Source of the DNA: Taibaiella chishuiensis
GTDB taxonomy: Bacteria; Bacteroidota; Bacteroidia; Chitinophagales; Chitinophagaceae
Direction: 5' to 3'
NCBI RefSeq assembly: GCF_003014535.1
Contig: NZ_PYGD01000001.1
Location: 1,426,001-1,490,000 of the forward strand
Length of the DNA stretch: 64,000 nt
The notes under the pieces are model-generated. The model worked only from the letters and a program-made list of their open reading frames with translations, did no database searches and had not been told where the DNA came from. Made by a program: the position numbers and the translations under genes. The stretch's first letter is position 1. Every line of letters begins with the position of its first letter. Positions 24,789 to 33,373 of this stretch are shown here, piece by piece.

Positions 24789-26444
24789 ATGTCTAAAGAA
24801 AAATCATTTTTCGCAAACGCGAAAAGCGACTTGACTGCGGGACTTATTGTCTTTCTTATAGCCTTACCCTTGTGCCTGGGCATCGCCCAGGCCTCCAATG
24901 CGCCACCCCTGGCAGGTATTATCGCCGGTGTAATCGGTGGTATCGTTATCGGTTTTTTCAGTAAATCCCAGTTAAGCGTAAGTGGTCCGGCTGCTGGCCT
25001 GGTCGCTATCGTTATCGGCGCCCTCGAAAAGCTCGGCGCCTTCGAAATCTTCCTCTGCGCGGTGATCCTGGCCGGCGCTTTCCAGTTGCTGCTGGGCTTC
25101 CTGCGCGCCGGTAGCATTGCCAATTATTTTCCTACCAATGTTATAGAAGGTATGCTGGCCGGTATCGGTCTTACCATCATCATCAAGCAGATCCCCGATG
25201 CCGTAGGCTTCGTCAATCCGAAACATACCGAAGGTATGACCGATGCGGACGATGGCTTTACCCTGCAAAGCATTACCGATTCTTTTAATCACCTGGAGCC
25301 CGGGGCTATCATTATAGCCATGGTCGGTATTGGAATACTGGTATTGTGGTCGCTTAAAGGCATGAAAAAAGTGCAGATGATCCCCGCGGGCCTGCTCGTG
25401 GTGATTATAGGCACCCTGCTCAATCAACTGTTTGCCACCGTGGCGCCCTCGCTTTATGTAAGCGGCAACCACCTGGTTAACCTGCCTGTGCCTAAAACTG
25501 CAGGCGACTTTTTCGGTAATTTCAAACTGCCCGACCTGAGCGGTTTTGCAAATCCCATGGTTTGGTCTACCGGCCTGGTTATAGCGGTCGTAGCTTCTAT
25601 CGAGACCCTGCTCTGTATCGAAGCTACCGACAAGCTTGATCCCCAGAAGCGGTATACCTCGGGTGATGCGGAGCTGCGGGCGCAGGGCATCGGTAACATC
25701 GTCAGCGGTTTTATCGGCGGTTTACCGATCACCTCCGTGATCGTGCGTTCCTCGGCCAATATCAATGCCGGTGCACGTACCAAGCTGTCGACCATCTTCC
25801 ATGGTTCACTGCTGCTGGTTTGTGTGGCTACTATCCCCTTTATCCTTAACCTTATTCCTAAAGCAGGTCTGGCAGCCATCCTGATCTATACCGGTTACCG
25901 TCTTTGCCGCCCTGCTGTGTTCAAACATATGTGGCATGCGGGTCTTACCCAGTTCCTGCCCTTTGTGATCACGGCGCTGGCGGTCGTATTCCTCGATCTG
26001 CTTAAAGGTGTGGGCCTGGGTATGGCGTTCAGTATCTTCTACATCCTGCGCAATAACCTGCGTATCCCGTTCTTCTACAAGCGTTCGGTATACGAGTCGG
26101 GCGAAGTGGTACGGCTCGAGCTGGCCCAGGAAGTCTCGTTCCTGAATAAAGCCAGTATTAAGAAAACACTGGAAAACATACCGGAAGGCAGTACCCTCAT
26201 CCTGGATGCCACCAATACCGAATATATCGATTATGATGTACTGGAACTGATCAAGGAATTTCAACTGTCCAAGGCGCCGGATAAGGATATCCGGATGTCG
26301 CTGATCGGTTTCCGCAACACTTATCACCTGGATATAGGCAGCGCCGACCATAAAGAGGAAGAGGAGTTGCCGGGTTACGGGCAAAAGCCGATCCGGAAAA
26401 CAGCCGGCGATTATAAAAAACTACTCAAACAGCTTACGTCCTGA
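24789..26444 (+). CDS. SulP family anion transporter, probable bicarbonate transporter
   Basis: A 551-residue inner-membrane protein. The transport domain (about residues 1-420) has the SulP pattern: SDLTAGLIVFLIALPLCLGIAQAS near the start, SGPAAGLVAIVIGAL, IEGMLAGIGLTIIIKQIP, and GFIGGLPITSVIVRSSANINAG near 310. A C-terminal STAS domain (about 440-530) follows, with STLILDATNTEYIDYDVLE. SulP proteins carry sulfate, bicarbonate or dicarboxylates; the subgroup with SGP-AAGL and an adjacent carbonic anhydrase is generally interpreted as sodium-dependent bicarbonate uptake. The carbonic anhydrase gene begins 85 bp downstream on the same strand, which supports that substrate. Substrate is inferred from context. 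Confidence 0.92.
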   Translation: MSKEKSFFANAKSDLTAGLIVFLIALPLCLGIAQASNAPPLAGIIAGVIGGIVIGFFSKSQLSVSGPAAGLVAIVIGALEKLGAFEIFLCAVILAGAFQLLLGFLRAGSIANYFPTNVIEGMLAGIGLTIIIKQIPDAVGFVNPKHTEGMTDADDGFTLQSITDSFNHLEPGAIIIAMVGIGILVLWSLKGMKKVQMIPAGLLVVIIGTLLNQLFATVAPSLYVSGNHLVNLPVPKTAGDFFGNFKLPDLSGFANPMVWSTGLVIAVVASIETLLCIEATDKLDPQKRYTSGDAELRAQGIGNIVSGFIGGLPITSVIVRSSANINAGARTKLSTIFHGSLLLVCVATIPFILNLIPKAGLAAILIYTGYRLCRPAVFKHMWHAGLTQFLPFVITALAVVFLDLLKGVGLGMAFSIFYILRNNLRIPFFYKRSVYESGEVVRLELAQEVSFLNKASIKKTLENIPEGSTLILDATNTEYIDYDVLELIKEFQLSKAPDKDIRMSLIGFRNTYHLDIGSADHKEEEELPGYGQKPIRKTAGDYKKLLKQLTS

Positions 26445-26529
26445 GCATAGGCCTTTTATCCGGTACAGGCGCAGGACTAAAGTTTGGTAGCGTTTATTAA
26501 TAATATATAATTACTTTTATAAGAAAAAA

Positions 26530-27168
26530 ATGAAAAGCACAACGAATAATACTAATGTAATGACCCCCGAAGCGGCATATAAATTACTGAAAGACGGTAA
26601 CGAAAGATTCATCAATGGTATCAGCGCTAACCGCGACCTGCTGAAAAGCGTAGCCGATACCAAAGACGGACAGAAGCCCTTCGCCGCCATATTGAGCTGC
26701 ATGGACTCCCGTGCCCCGGCAGAACTGCTCTTCGACCAGGGTATCGGCGATATCTTCAACATCCGTATTGCGGGCAACGTGATCTCGCCTTATGTACTGG
26801 GATCGCTGGAGTATGCCGTTGCGGTAGCCGGGTCGAAACTGATCCTGGTTATGGGCCATACCAATTGCGGTGCCGTTAAAGGCGCCTGCGACGATGTGAA
26901 AATGGGTAACCTGACCGCATTGCTCGACCAGATCAAAGATTCTATCAGTCACGAGCCGGTTGCCGAAGGTGAAGATCGCACCGGTAATAATAAAGATTTT
27001 GTAAACCGCATCGCCCTGCAAAATGTGCATCATTCCGTTAACCAGATGATGGAGCAGAGCGATGTGATCCGCCAGCATGTGGAGAACGGCACCATCCAGA
27101 TCGTACCTGCTATGTACGATATCGCCACCGGTGTCGTTACCTTCCATAAGCAGTTGGAGCTGGCTTAA
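26530..27168 (+). CDS. Beta-class carbonic anhydrase
   Basis: A 212-residue enzyme interconverting CO2 and bicarbonate in the cytoplasm. Zinc ligands are visible: LSCMDSRAPAELLFD (Cys with the Asp-Arg dyad, about residue 56) and VMGHTNCGAVKGACDD (His and Cys about residues 108-111). The fold-typical NIRIAGNVISPYVLGSLEYAV lies between them. Length is typical for the class. It follows a SulP transporter on the same strand, forming a transport-plus-conversion pair, and is closed by a terminator at 27200-27227. A near-consensus -7 box TACTTTTA lies just upstream, so it may also have its own promoter. Confidence 0.95.
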   Translation: MKSTTNNTNVMTPEAAYKLLKDGNERFINGISANRDLLKSVADTKDGQKPFAAILSCMDSRAPAELLFDQGIGDIFNIRIAGNVISPYVLGSLEYAVAVAGSKLILVMGHTNCGAVKGACDDVKMGNLTALLDQIKDSISHEPVAEGEDRTGNNKDFVNRIALQNVHHSVNQMMEQSDVIRQHVENGTIQIVPAMYDIATGVVTFHKQLELA

Positions 27169-27199
27169 GATTTTTGTCTTGTTTGTATTTAGTTAGAGG

Positions 27200-27236
27200 G
27201 TTCCGCTTCCTGTAAGCGGAACTTTTCTATTTTTAC
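27200..27236 (+). terminator. Intrinsic terminator after carbonic anhydrase
   Basis: 9-bp stem GTTCCGCTT (27200-27208) / AAGCGGAAC (27214-27222) with a 5-nt loop, followed by TTTTCTATTTTT. The T-rich tail runs into the start of the next gene at 27240. Confidence 0.85.
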
Positions 27237-27239
27237 GGC

Positions 27240-27521
27240 ATGGAGATACAACACGAGTCCGATCATAAAGGAGGGAAATTTTTTGTAGCCCGCGAGGGCC
27301 GGCAACTGGCCGCTATGACCTATATCTGGGCCGGAGAAAAACGGATGGTGATTGACCATACCGAAGTAGACGCCGCGCTGAAAGGGCAGGGGGTAGGCTA
27401 TCAACTGGTGGCTGCAGCCGTAGCTGCAGCCCGGGCAGGTGGCTTTACGATATTGCCGCTCTGTCCCTTTGCCAAAGCGGCTATGGCCAAAGAGCCTGCT
27501 TATGCCGATGTGCTGGCTTAA
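27240..27521 (+). CDS. Small GNAT family N-acetyltransferase (YidJ/NATD1-like)
   Basis: A 93-residue minimal acetyltransferase-fold protein. The acetyl-CoA binding loop is DAALKGQGVGYQLVAAAVAAARAGGF (Q/R-x-x-G-x-G/A pattern near residue 50), followed by TILPLCPFAKAAMAKEPAYADVL, the conserved 'P.C.f....' ending of the small one-domain GNATs related to human NATD1. Substrate unknown. The ATG lies 13 bp downstream of a TCTATTTTTA tail, so a promoter embedded in the preceding terminator tail is possible. It is a single gene, convergent with batC. Confidence 0.85.
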   Translation: MEIQHESDHKGGKFFVAREGRQLAAMTYIWAGEKRMVIDHTEVDAALKGQGVGYQLVAAAVAAARAGGFTILPLCPFAKAAMAKEPAYADVLA

Positions 27522-27589
27522 GGAGTGTTTGATCCGGGGTGTTGTTGCCCGGTTTCGTATAGCATAATAACAGCTATTGTAGCTGCTAT

Positions 27590-27625
27590 AAAAAATTCCC
27601 GCAGGGTTACCTGCGGGAATTTTTT
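27590..27625. terminator. Bidirectional intrinsic terminator
   Basis: Perfect 16-bp inverted repeat (A6-TTCCCGCAGG at 27590-27605, CCTGCGGGAA-T6 at 27610-27625) with a GTTA loop. It lies between the convergent GNAT and batC genes and gives T-tracts on both strands. Confidence 0.93.
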
Positions 27626-27644
27626 TAAACGGTATTGTGCCGGC

Positions 27645-28451
27645 TTACCAGTCTTTGCTGAGTTTAACGGGTACGCCTTTTTCTTTTTCTTTCTTCTCCT
27701 GTATTTTCTTCTCTTCCTGGCGCAGGGCATTCAACAGGTTTTCGGCTTGCTGCTGGCTCAGTTTACTAGGCTGTGCCTGGGGCTTTTGCTGGTCTTTCTG
27801 GTCCTGGTCTTTATCGCCTTTGCCTTCGTCCGGCTTGTCTTTTTGATCGTCTTTCTTGTCTGGGTCGCCTTTACCCTTGTCGTCTTTCTTATCCTTGTTG
27901 TCCTTATTATCCTTATTGTCTTTGTTGTCTTTATTATCCTTGTTGTCCTTATTGTCTTTGTTATCCTTATTGTCCTTATTATCCTTGTTGTCTTTACCGC
28001 CGCCGTCTTTCTTCATCATGGCATTGGCATAGGCCAGGTTGTATTTGGTATCCGCATCGGTGCCATCCAGCCTCAGTGCCTGTTTGTAGGCATTGGCAGC
28101 CTCTTCCCATTTTTTTTCTTCAAGGAAGGTGTTGCCGATATTGTGATAGGCCCTGGCCTGCTCTTTTTTATCTTTCGTGTTTTTAATACTGGCGGTCATT
28201 GCCTGGCGGGCATTGTCGTATTGTTTGCCCTGGTACAGGGCATCGCCGATATTGAACATACCGGTATACGAGCCTGGATCCTTTTGCAGGGCGCTCTGGT
28301 AAGCCCCCTGGGCTTCCTTGTATTTTTTCGCCTTATACAACTCATTGCCCTTGCGCAGGTCGGGCCGCGGGCTTTGCCCCGAAGGCTGCTGCTGTGCATA
28401 GGCAGATGCGCTGACCATTAAGGCGGCCATACATGCCGTTACTATTCTCAT
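27645..28451 (-). CDS. batC: TPR protein with KDN repeats, BatC-like
   Basis: A 268-residue protein with a signal peptide (MRIVTACMAALMVSASAYAQ) and three TPR units between residues 30 and 150 (GNELYKAKKYKEAQGAYQSAL, MFNIGDALYQGKQYDNARQAM, YHNIGNTFLEEKKWEEAANAY). Eleven perfect KDN tripeptides follow, then a Lys/Asp/Gln-rich tail to about residue 225, and a final helical segment LSQQQAENLLNALRQEEKKI. In Bacteroidota bat operons a TPR protein (BatC) follows the VWA protein BatB; here the two genes overlap by 4 bp, indicating translational coupling. The Bat proteins are periplasmic or membrane-bound and linked to aerotolerance and stress; molecular function is unsettled. batA, batD and batE are not in the neighbourhood on this side. 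Confidence 0.85.
   Translation of the reverse strand: MRIVTACMAALMVSASAYAQQQPSGQSPRPDLRKGNELYKAKKYKEAQGAYQSALQKDPGSYTGMFNIGDALYQGKQYDNARQAMTASIKNTKDKKEQARAYHNIGNTFLEEKKWEEAANAYKQALRLDGTDADTKYNLAYANAMMKKDGGGKDNKDNKDNKDNKDNKDNKDNKDNKDNKDNKDNKDKKDDKGKGDPDKKDDQKDKPDEGKGDKDQDQKDQQKPQAQPSKLSQQQAENLLNALRQEEKKIQEKKEKEKGVPVKLSKDW
27897..27995 (-). repeat. 9-bp coding repeat, 11 units encoding Lys-Asp-Asn
   Basis: Eleven contiguous nonanucleotides in batC all encode KDN, but each position varies between synonymous codons (AAA/AAG, GAC/GAT, AAC/AAT). Degenerate KDK-KDD units follow at the 3' side. Confidence 0.93.
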
Positions 28452-29479
28452 GATTGAACTCCTGTGCTTTGTATCGTTGATTTCTTTTTAAAAATGGTGG
28501 CGGCAGGTAACAGCCAGTCGGCGATGAGCAGCAGCAAAGCCGCACCGATAAAGTACTGGAAATAGCTGCTGTAATCGGTAAACATAACCATACCCATGTT
28601 TTTGCCTTCCATATTATCGATCAGGTCGGTAAGGTAATCTGCCACCTGGTTGGTATTGGCCAGCAGCTTGTAAGTGCCGCCAGTGGCCTGTGCCAGCGAT
28701 TTCAGTTCTTCTTCGTTCAGCTTGGTGATTACCGGGTTACCGTTCTCGTCCAGTTTGGGTTCGCCGGTTTCGGGATCGATAATGGTAGCGCCTTGTGGCG
28801 ACCCTATGCCCACGGTATAAATGATCACACCCTGGTCGGCGGCTTTCTTGGCGGCATCCAGGGCCTGTTCGTCATGGTCTTCTCCGTCCGATATCAGTAC
28901 AATGGCTTTATGCTTTTTTTCTTTCTGGCTGAAGGATGTGTTGGCCAGGTTGATGGCTTCGGACAATACCGTGCCCTGTGTGGGGATCAGGTCGGGCTTT
29001 ACGGTCTCGAGCAACATACGGGCCGCGCTGTAGTCGATGGTAAGCGGTACCTGCAGGTAAGCTTTACCGGCAAATACGACCAGCCCTACACGGTCGTTCT
29101 TCATCTTGTCCATCATGCCGGCAATCAGCATTTTGGCGCGGCTCAGCCGGTCGGGCTGTATATCGCGGGCCAGCATACTTTTACTTACATCCAGGGCAAA
29201 GAACACGTCTACGCCTTTGCGTTCGGCCTTTTCGGTCTGGGCGCCCATCTGCAGGTTGGCCAGGCCGAGTATGGCCGACAGCAGCGCCAGGGTTACCAGT
29301 ACGAATTTGGTCGTGATCCTGCCGTTGATCCTGCCGCTGAGCAGGTTCTTTACCAGCGCCGGGTCGCCCAGCCGTTTAATGCGGCTGCTGCGCCATTGCA
29401 GGTAGGCGATATATACCACCACGACCAGGGGTACCAGCAAAAGCAGCCACAGGTATTCGATATGTTGGAAACGGAACAT
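28448..29479 (-). CDS. batB: VWA domain membrane protein, BatB-like
   Basis: A 343-residue inner-membrane protein with hydrophobic segments at residues 8-26, 58-76 and about 310-330. A von Willebrand factor A domain occupies about 88-285, with an intact MIDAS start FFALDVSKSMLARD (D-x-S-x-S), the threonine loop in LIPTQGTVLSEAIN, and VLISDGEDHDEQALDAAKKA. Such proteins assemble with BatA and MoxR-type ATPases in the aerotolerance (Bat) system of Bacteroidota. The stop overlaps the start of the BatC-like gene by 4 bp. An exact -7 box at 29533-29540 suggests transcription starts here, so the batA end of the operon is not directly upstream. Confidence 0.9.
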   Translation of the reverse strand: MFRFQHIEYLWLLLLVPLVVVVYIAYLQWRSSRIKRLGDPALVKNLLSGRINGRITTKFVLVTLALLSAILGLANLQMGAQTEKAERKGVDVFFALDVSKSMLARDIQPDRLSRAKMLIAGMMDKMKNDRVGLVVFAGKAYLQVPLTIDYSAARMLLETVKPDLIPTQGTVLSEAINLANTSFSQKEKKHKAIVLISDGEDHDEQALDAAKKAADQGVIIYTVGIGSPQGATIIDPETGEPKLDENGNPVITKLNEEELKSLAQATGGTYKLLANTNQVADYLTDLIDNMEGKNMGMVMFTDYSSYFQYFIGAALLLLIADWLLPAATIFKKKSTIQSTGVQS

Positions 29480-29532
29480 AGTCTGTATAAGGTCCTTACG
29501 TTTTATGAAAAGCCTCTGCAGAGGTCTTCAGG

Positions 29533-29540
29533 CAAATATA
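29533..29540 (-). promoter_or_regulatory. Promoter -7 box of batB-batC
   Basis: Plus-strand CAAATATA reads TATATTTG on the minus strand, an exact TAnnTTTG match 53 bp upstream of the batB start. A CCTCTGCAGAGG palindrome (about 29512-29523) lies between the box and the gene. Confidence 0.5.
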
Positions 29541-29608
29541 AAACTCTGCAAATAAACGAATTTGAACAAAAAGTTATTGTGCTTTTTTTTAACACAGACT
29601 TTTAGTGC

Positions 29609-29616
29609 TATTTTTG
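29609..29616 (+). promoter_or_regulatory. Promoter -7 box of gcvT
   Basis: TATTTTTG matches TAnnTTTG exactly and lies 44 bp before the gcvT start at 29661. Confidence 0.6.
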
Positions 29617-29660
29617 CGCGGTTTCCCAGGACAAAGCTGGGGGCTTGAAAAAAATAAACA

Positions 29661-30749
29661 ATGAAGAATACGCCATTCACGGAAAAACACATTGCACTCG
29701 GCGCTAAAATGGCCGAATTTGCAGGCTACAATATGCCCATTTCCTATACGGGTATTAACGACGAACACGCTGCTGTGCGTAACAATGCAGGTGTGTTTGA
29801 CGTAAGCCATATGGGGGAGTTTATTTTAAAAGGCCCCAAGGCCCTGGACCTCATACAGCGTGTTACCTCCAACGATGCTTCCAAGCTTACCCCCGGTAAG
29901 GCGCAGTACTCCTGCCTGCCTAACGAACAGGGCGGCATCGTGGACGACCTGATCGTGTATTGCCTCGAGGAAAACAACAGCTATATGCTGGTCGTGAATG
30001 CCTCCAATATCGAAAAAGACTGGAACTGGATCAGCAGTAAGAATACCGAAGGTGTAGAGATGCAGAATATCTCCGACAAAACGGCGCTGCTGGCCATACA
30101 GGGCCCTAAAGCCGTAGAATATATGCAGCAGCTGACCGATGTGGACCTGGTCAACCTCAAGTACTACACCTTTGCCAAAGGCACCTTTGCCGGCGTAGAC
30201 AACGTAGTGATCAGCGCAACCGGTTATACCGGCAGTGGTGGTATCGAAATTTATTTCGAAGATAAAGACGATAACAGTACCAGGATCTGGGATGAAATAT
30301 TCCGCATAGGTGGTCCAAAAGGTCTGAAACCAATCGGCCTGGGCGCACGCGATACCCTGCGTCTTGAAAAAGGATTCTGCCTGTATGGCAACGATATCGA
30401 CGATACTACTTCGCCGCTCGAAGCCGGTCTGGGCTGGATCACCAAATTTACCAAAGACTTTACCGCCCGCCCGATACTCGAGCAGCAGAAAGCCGAAGGC
30501 GTACAGCGCAAACTGGTAGGACTGGAAATGGTAGATAAAGGTATACCCCGTCATGGTTACAAGATCCAGGATGCCGAAGGCAACGAGATCGGTTATGTAA
30601 CCTCCGGTACCCAGTCGCCCACACTGGGCAAGGCCATCGCCGTCGCTTATGTAAATAAAAGTTTTGCGGCCGAAGGCAACGAGGTATTCGTTGTGGTACG
30701 CGACAAAGCCCTGAAAGCACAGGTGGTAAAAATGCCGTTCTTAAAATAA
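29661..30749 (+). CDS. gcvT: Glycine cleavage system aminomethyltransferase (T protein)
   Basis: A 362-residue folate-dependent enzyme that releases ammonia from the aminomethyl-lipoyl H protein and forms methylene-tetrahydrofolate. Family features: [23 protein letters not shown] near residue 18, [38 protein letters not shown] around residue 185, and [18 protein letters not shown] near residue 230. The C-terminal barrel ends with [13 protein letters not shown]. Length is typical. It is a single gene here, with gcvH and gcvP not nearby, closed by a strong terminator. Confidence 0.96.
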   Translation: MKNTPFTEKHIALGAKMAEFAGYNMPISYTGINDEHAAVRNNAGVFDVSHMGEFILKGPKALDLIQRVTSNDASKLTPGKAQYSCLPNEQGGIVDDLIVYCLEENNSYMLVVNASNIEKDWNWISSKNTEGVEMQNISDKTALLAIQGPKAVEYMQQLTDVDLVNLKYYTFAKGTFAGVDNVVISATGYTGSGGIEIYFEDKDDNSTRIWDEIFRIGGPKGLKPIGLGARDTLRLEKGFCLYGNDIDDTTSPLEAGLGWITKFTKDFTARPILEQQKAEGVQRKLVGLEMVDKGIPRHGYKIQDAEGNEIGYVTSGTQSPTLGKAIAVAYVNKSFAAEGNEVFVVVRDKALKAQVVKMPFLK

Positions 30750-30809
30750 ATAAACCAGGTTCGATCTGAACCCGGGTATACTTCAATAGTCTGATAGTGT
30801 TGCTATTGT

Positions 30810-30850
30810 AAAAAAGCAAAGGTTGACCTGGTTTCATCCTTTGCTTTTTT
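30810..30850 (+). terminator. Intrinsic terminator after gcvT
   Basis: 13-bp perfect stem (A6-GCAAAGG at 30810-30822, CCTTTGC-T6 at 30838-30850) with a 15-nt loop. Confidence 0.88.
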
Positions 30851-30939
30851 ATTGATAAATGTCTATTGTTTTATAGGAACATATATAAAATTTTACAAAA
30901 ATCAGTATATTGTAGTTATATTTATAAGGAGAACCTTCG

Positions 30940-30990
30940 TAAATTCGCAGTCATTTTAACCGGAGGCGGGTTTCGAACCGGCGCCGGTAA
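30940..30990 (+). promoter_or_regulatory. Possible recQ promoter and leader hairpin
   Basis: TAAATTCG (30940-30947) differs from the -7 consensus at one base. Just downstream, an imperfect GC-rich hairpin (ACCGGAGGCGGGTT with AACCGGCGCCGGT, about 30959-30988) stands out from the AT-rich surroundings and would form the 5' end of the recQ transcript. Confidence 0.35.
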
Positions 30991-31028
30991 TAGAAAAGTT
31001 TAATTTATTATATATTTATAATCCATTT

Positions 31029-33260
31029 ATGGAAAGCAGTGCTGCAAAATCAAAGTCCAAAAGTGCTCCTAATTTAAAAAAGGAATTGCAGAAATACTTT
31101 GGATTTGATGGATTTAAGGGGGAGCAGGAAGTAATTATCAAAAGCATATTAAAGGGCAAGGATACCTTCGTAATCATGCCCACAGGGGGCGGCAAGTCGC
31201 TGTGCTACCAGCTGCCCGCCCTGATCAGCGAGGGGGTGGCCCTGATCGTGTCGCCGCTGATCGCCCTGATGAAGAACCAGGTGGACCTGATACGGGGTTA
31301 TAGCGACGACGATAACGTGGCGCATTTCCTCAACTCAAGTCTCAGCCGGGTGCAGCAGCGCAAGGTTAAAGCCGACCTTACCGAAGGCAAGACCAAAATG
31401 CTGTACGTAGCGCCCGAAACCCTTACCAAGAGGGAAAATATCGACTTCTTCTCCGATATTAATATTTCGTTTGTGGCGGTGGATGAAGCGCACTGTATCT
31501 CGGAATGGGGACACGATTTCCGGCCCGAATACCGTAAGCTGCGCGACATGATCTCCGAGATCAATCCCAAACTGCCGATCATTGCCCTTACCGCTACGGC
31601 CACGCCCAAGGTACAGGACGATATCGTCAAGAACCTGGATCTGCAGGATCCCACGACCATCGTAGCTTCGTTTAACAGGCCCAACCTGTATTACGAAGTC
31701 GTACCCAAAATATCCAAGACCCAGGTGCTGAAGCATATGGTGCGTTATATCAATACGCATAAAGGCAAAAGCGGTATCATTTATACGCTCAACCGTAAAA
31801 CTACCGAGGAGCTTGCAGACATGCTTTGTGCCAACGGGATCAAAGCCGTGGCCTACCATGCCGGTCTCGATGCGGGTACACGCGCCCAGCGCCAGGACCA
31901 GTTCCTCAAAGACGAGGTGGAAGTGATCGTGGCAACCATTGCCTTTGGCATGGGTATCGATAAGCCCGATGTGCGTTTCGTGATGCACTACAACATCCCG
32001 AAATCGCTGGAGAACTACTACCAGGAAACGGGCCGTGCGGGCCGCGACGGCGGTAACAGCAAGTGTATCCTGTATTATTCCTACAAGGATGTGCAGAAGC
32101 TGGAACACCTGATGCGCGACAAGCCGCTGAGCGAACGCGAAATGGGCGCCCAGCTGATTACCGAAACCGTTGCCTATGTAGAAAGCGGCGCCTGCCGCCG
32201 CAGGTTGTTGCTCCACTATTTCGGCGAGATCAGCAAAACCGAGAACTGCGGGCATTGCGATAACTGCTGTCATCCGAAAGAGAAGCTCGATGTGAAAGAC
32301 AGCGTGAAGATCGTGCTCGACGCCATCGACGAACTCGACGAGCGCTTTGGTATCGACTATGTCGTGGATGTGGTATTGTCTAAAAACAACCCGCAGATCA
32401 AGACCTTCAAGCATGATAAGCTGCAATCCTACGGCGCAGGCCTCATCATGGAGATGGACGAAACCTTCTGGCAGTCGCTGATCCGCCAGATGATGCTCGA
32501 AGACTTTATCCGTAAAGATATCGAAGAATACGGCTTACTCAAGATTACCGACAACGGCCGCAAGTTTCTTAAAAAACCTTTCTCGATCAAAGTGGCGCTC
32601 AACCACCAGTACCGCGAAATGGAGGGGGAAGAAGAGGAAGAAGCCAGCAGCGGCGGTACGGCGGCTGTGGATACGGCGCTGCTCGAAATGCTGGTAGACC
32701 TGCGTAAAAAAGTGGCCAAGGAAAAGAACCTGCCACCCTTCGTGATCTTCCTCGAAAACTCGCTGGAAGACATGGCGCTGAACTATCCCACCACGATGGA
32801 GGAACTGGAAAAGATCCAGGGGGTAAGTAAAGGCAAGGCCCTGAAATTCGGTAAGAAATTCGTGGAGCTGATCGCCAAGTATGTAGAAGAAAATGACATC
32901 GAAAGGCCGGATGATTTCGTAATGAAAAACGTAGCCAATAAAGGCGCGCTGAAAGTCTACATCATCCAGAATATCGATAAGAAAATACCACTCGAAGCCA
33001 TTGCCCGTAACAAGGACATTACCGTAGCCGAACTGATGACGGCCATGGAAGGCATCGTAGCCAGCGGTACCAAGCTCAACCTCGGTTACTGTATCGACGA
33101 AGAGCTCGACGAACGCGAGCAGGAAGATATCTTCGACTTCTTCCGTAACTCGACCGACGACGACCTGGAACTGGTATACGAAGAGTTCAAGGATAGCGAT
33201 GTAAGCATCGAGCAGTTACAACTGATGCGGATCAAATTCCTGAGCGAATACGGGAACTAA
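31029..33260 (+). CDS. recQ: ATP-dependent DNA helicase RecQ
   Basis: A 743-residue 3'-5' DNA helicase acting in recombinational repair. Walker A is MPTGGGKSLCYQLPAL (about 50), the DEAH box with the RecQ-specific extension is DEAHCISEWGHDFRPEYRKL (about 152), and motif VI is YYQETGRAGRDGG (about 330). The four-cysteine zinc module is CRRRLLLHYFGE plus CGHCDNCC (about 387-413), then an RQC winged helix and an HRDC domain (about 555-630). A further 110 residues follow HRDC, ending in an acidic region (DEELDEREQEDIFDFF). Length is somewhat above that of E. coli RecQ, common in Bacteroidota. It is a single gene with a terminator at 33281-33310. Confidence 0.97.
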   Translation: MESSAAKSKSKSAPNLKKELQKYFGFDGFKGEQEVIIKSILKGKDTFVIMPTGGGKSLCYQLPALISEGVALIVSPLIALMKNQVDLIRGYSDDDNVAHFLNSSLSRVQQRKVKADLTEGKTKMLYVAPETLTKRENIDFFSDINISFVAVDEAHCISEWGHDFRPEYRKLRDMISEINPKLPIIALTATATPKVQDDIVKNLDLQDPTTIVASFNRPNLYYEVVPKISKTQVLKHMVRYINTHKGKSGIIYTLNRKTTEELADMLCANGIKAVAYHAGLDAGTRAQRQDQFLKDEVEVIVATIAFGMGIDKPDVRFVMHYNIPKSLENYYQETGRAGRDGGNSKCILYYSYKDVQKLEHLMRDKPLSEREMGAQLITETVAYVESGACRRRLLLHYFGEISKTENCGHCDNCCHPKEKLDVKDSVKIVLDAIDELDERFGIDYVVDVVLSKNNPQIKTFKHDKLQSYGAGLIMEMDETFWQSLIRQMMLEDFIRKDIEEYGLLKITDNGRKFLKKPFSIKVALNHQYREMEGEEEEEASSGGTAAVDTALLEMLVDLRKKVAKEKNLPPFVIFLENSLEDMALNYPTTMEELEKIQGVSKGKALKFGKKFVELIAKYVEENDIERPDDFVMKNVANKGALKVYIIQNIDKKIPLEAIARNKDITVAELMTAMEGIVASGTKLNLGYCIDEELDEREQEDIFDFFRNSTDDDLELVYEEFKDSDVSIEQLQLMRIKFLSEYGN

Positions 33261-33280
33261 AATATAGCGGTCGAAGAGAC

Positions 33281-33310
33281 AAGCGCCGGGCTACAGCCCG
33301 GCGCTTTTTT
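33281..33310 (+). terminator. Intrinsic terminator after recQ
   Basis: 11-bp or longer stem AAGCGCCGGGC (33281-33291) / GCCCGGCGCTT (33296-33306) with a small loop and a T6 tract. Confidence 0.92.
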
Positions 33311-33336
33311 ATTTAAGCATTCATAAAGGAATGGAC

Positions 33337-33368
33337 TTTGTTTGCTTAGGGCCGGTCGCTTATCTTCG
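33337..33368 (+). promoter_or_regulatory. Promoter of the Nudix gene, possibly leaderless
   Basis: -33 TTTG (33337-33340), 20-bp spacer, and TATCTTCG (33361-33368), one base off the -7 consensus. The ATG at 33374 starts 6 bp after the box, where transcription would be expected to begin. Confidence 0.5.
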
Positions 33369-33373
33369 CATAT

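Noticed and set aside
27525-28421. 298-codon plus-strand frame with long runs of Leu, Ile, Val and Phe opposite batC
   Set aside because: It is the reverse reading of the KDN repeat and TPR region; the hydrophobic runs are produced by complementing Lys/Asp/Asn codons. BatC is supported by signal peptide, TPRs and overlap with BatB.
30955-30990. tRNA-like T-arm (GGTTTCGAACC) before recQ
   Set aside because: Only a T-arm-like string is present; no acceptor stem, D-arm or anticodon arm can be folded around it on either strand. Treated as a leader hairpin.
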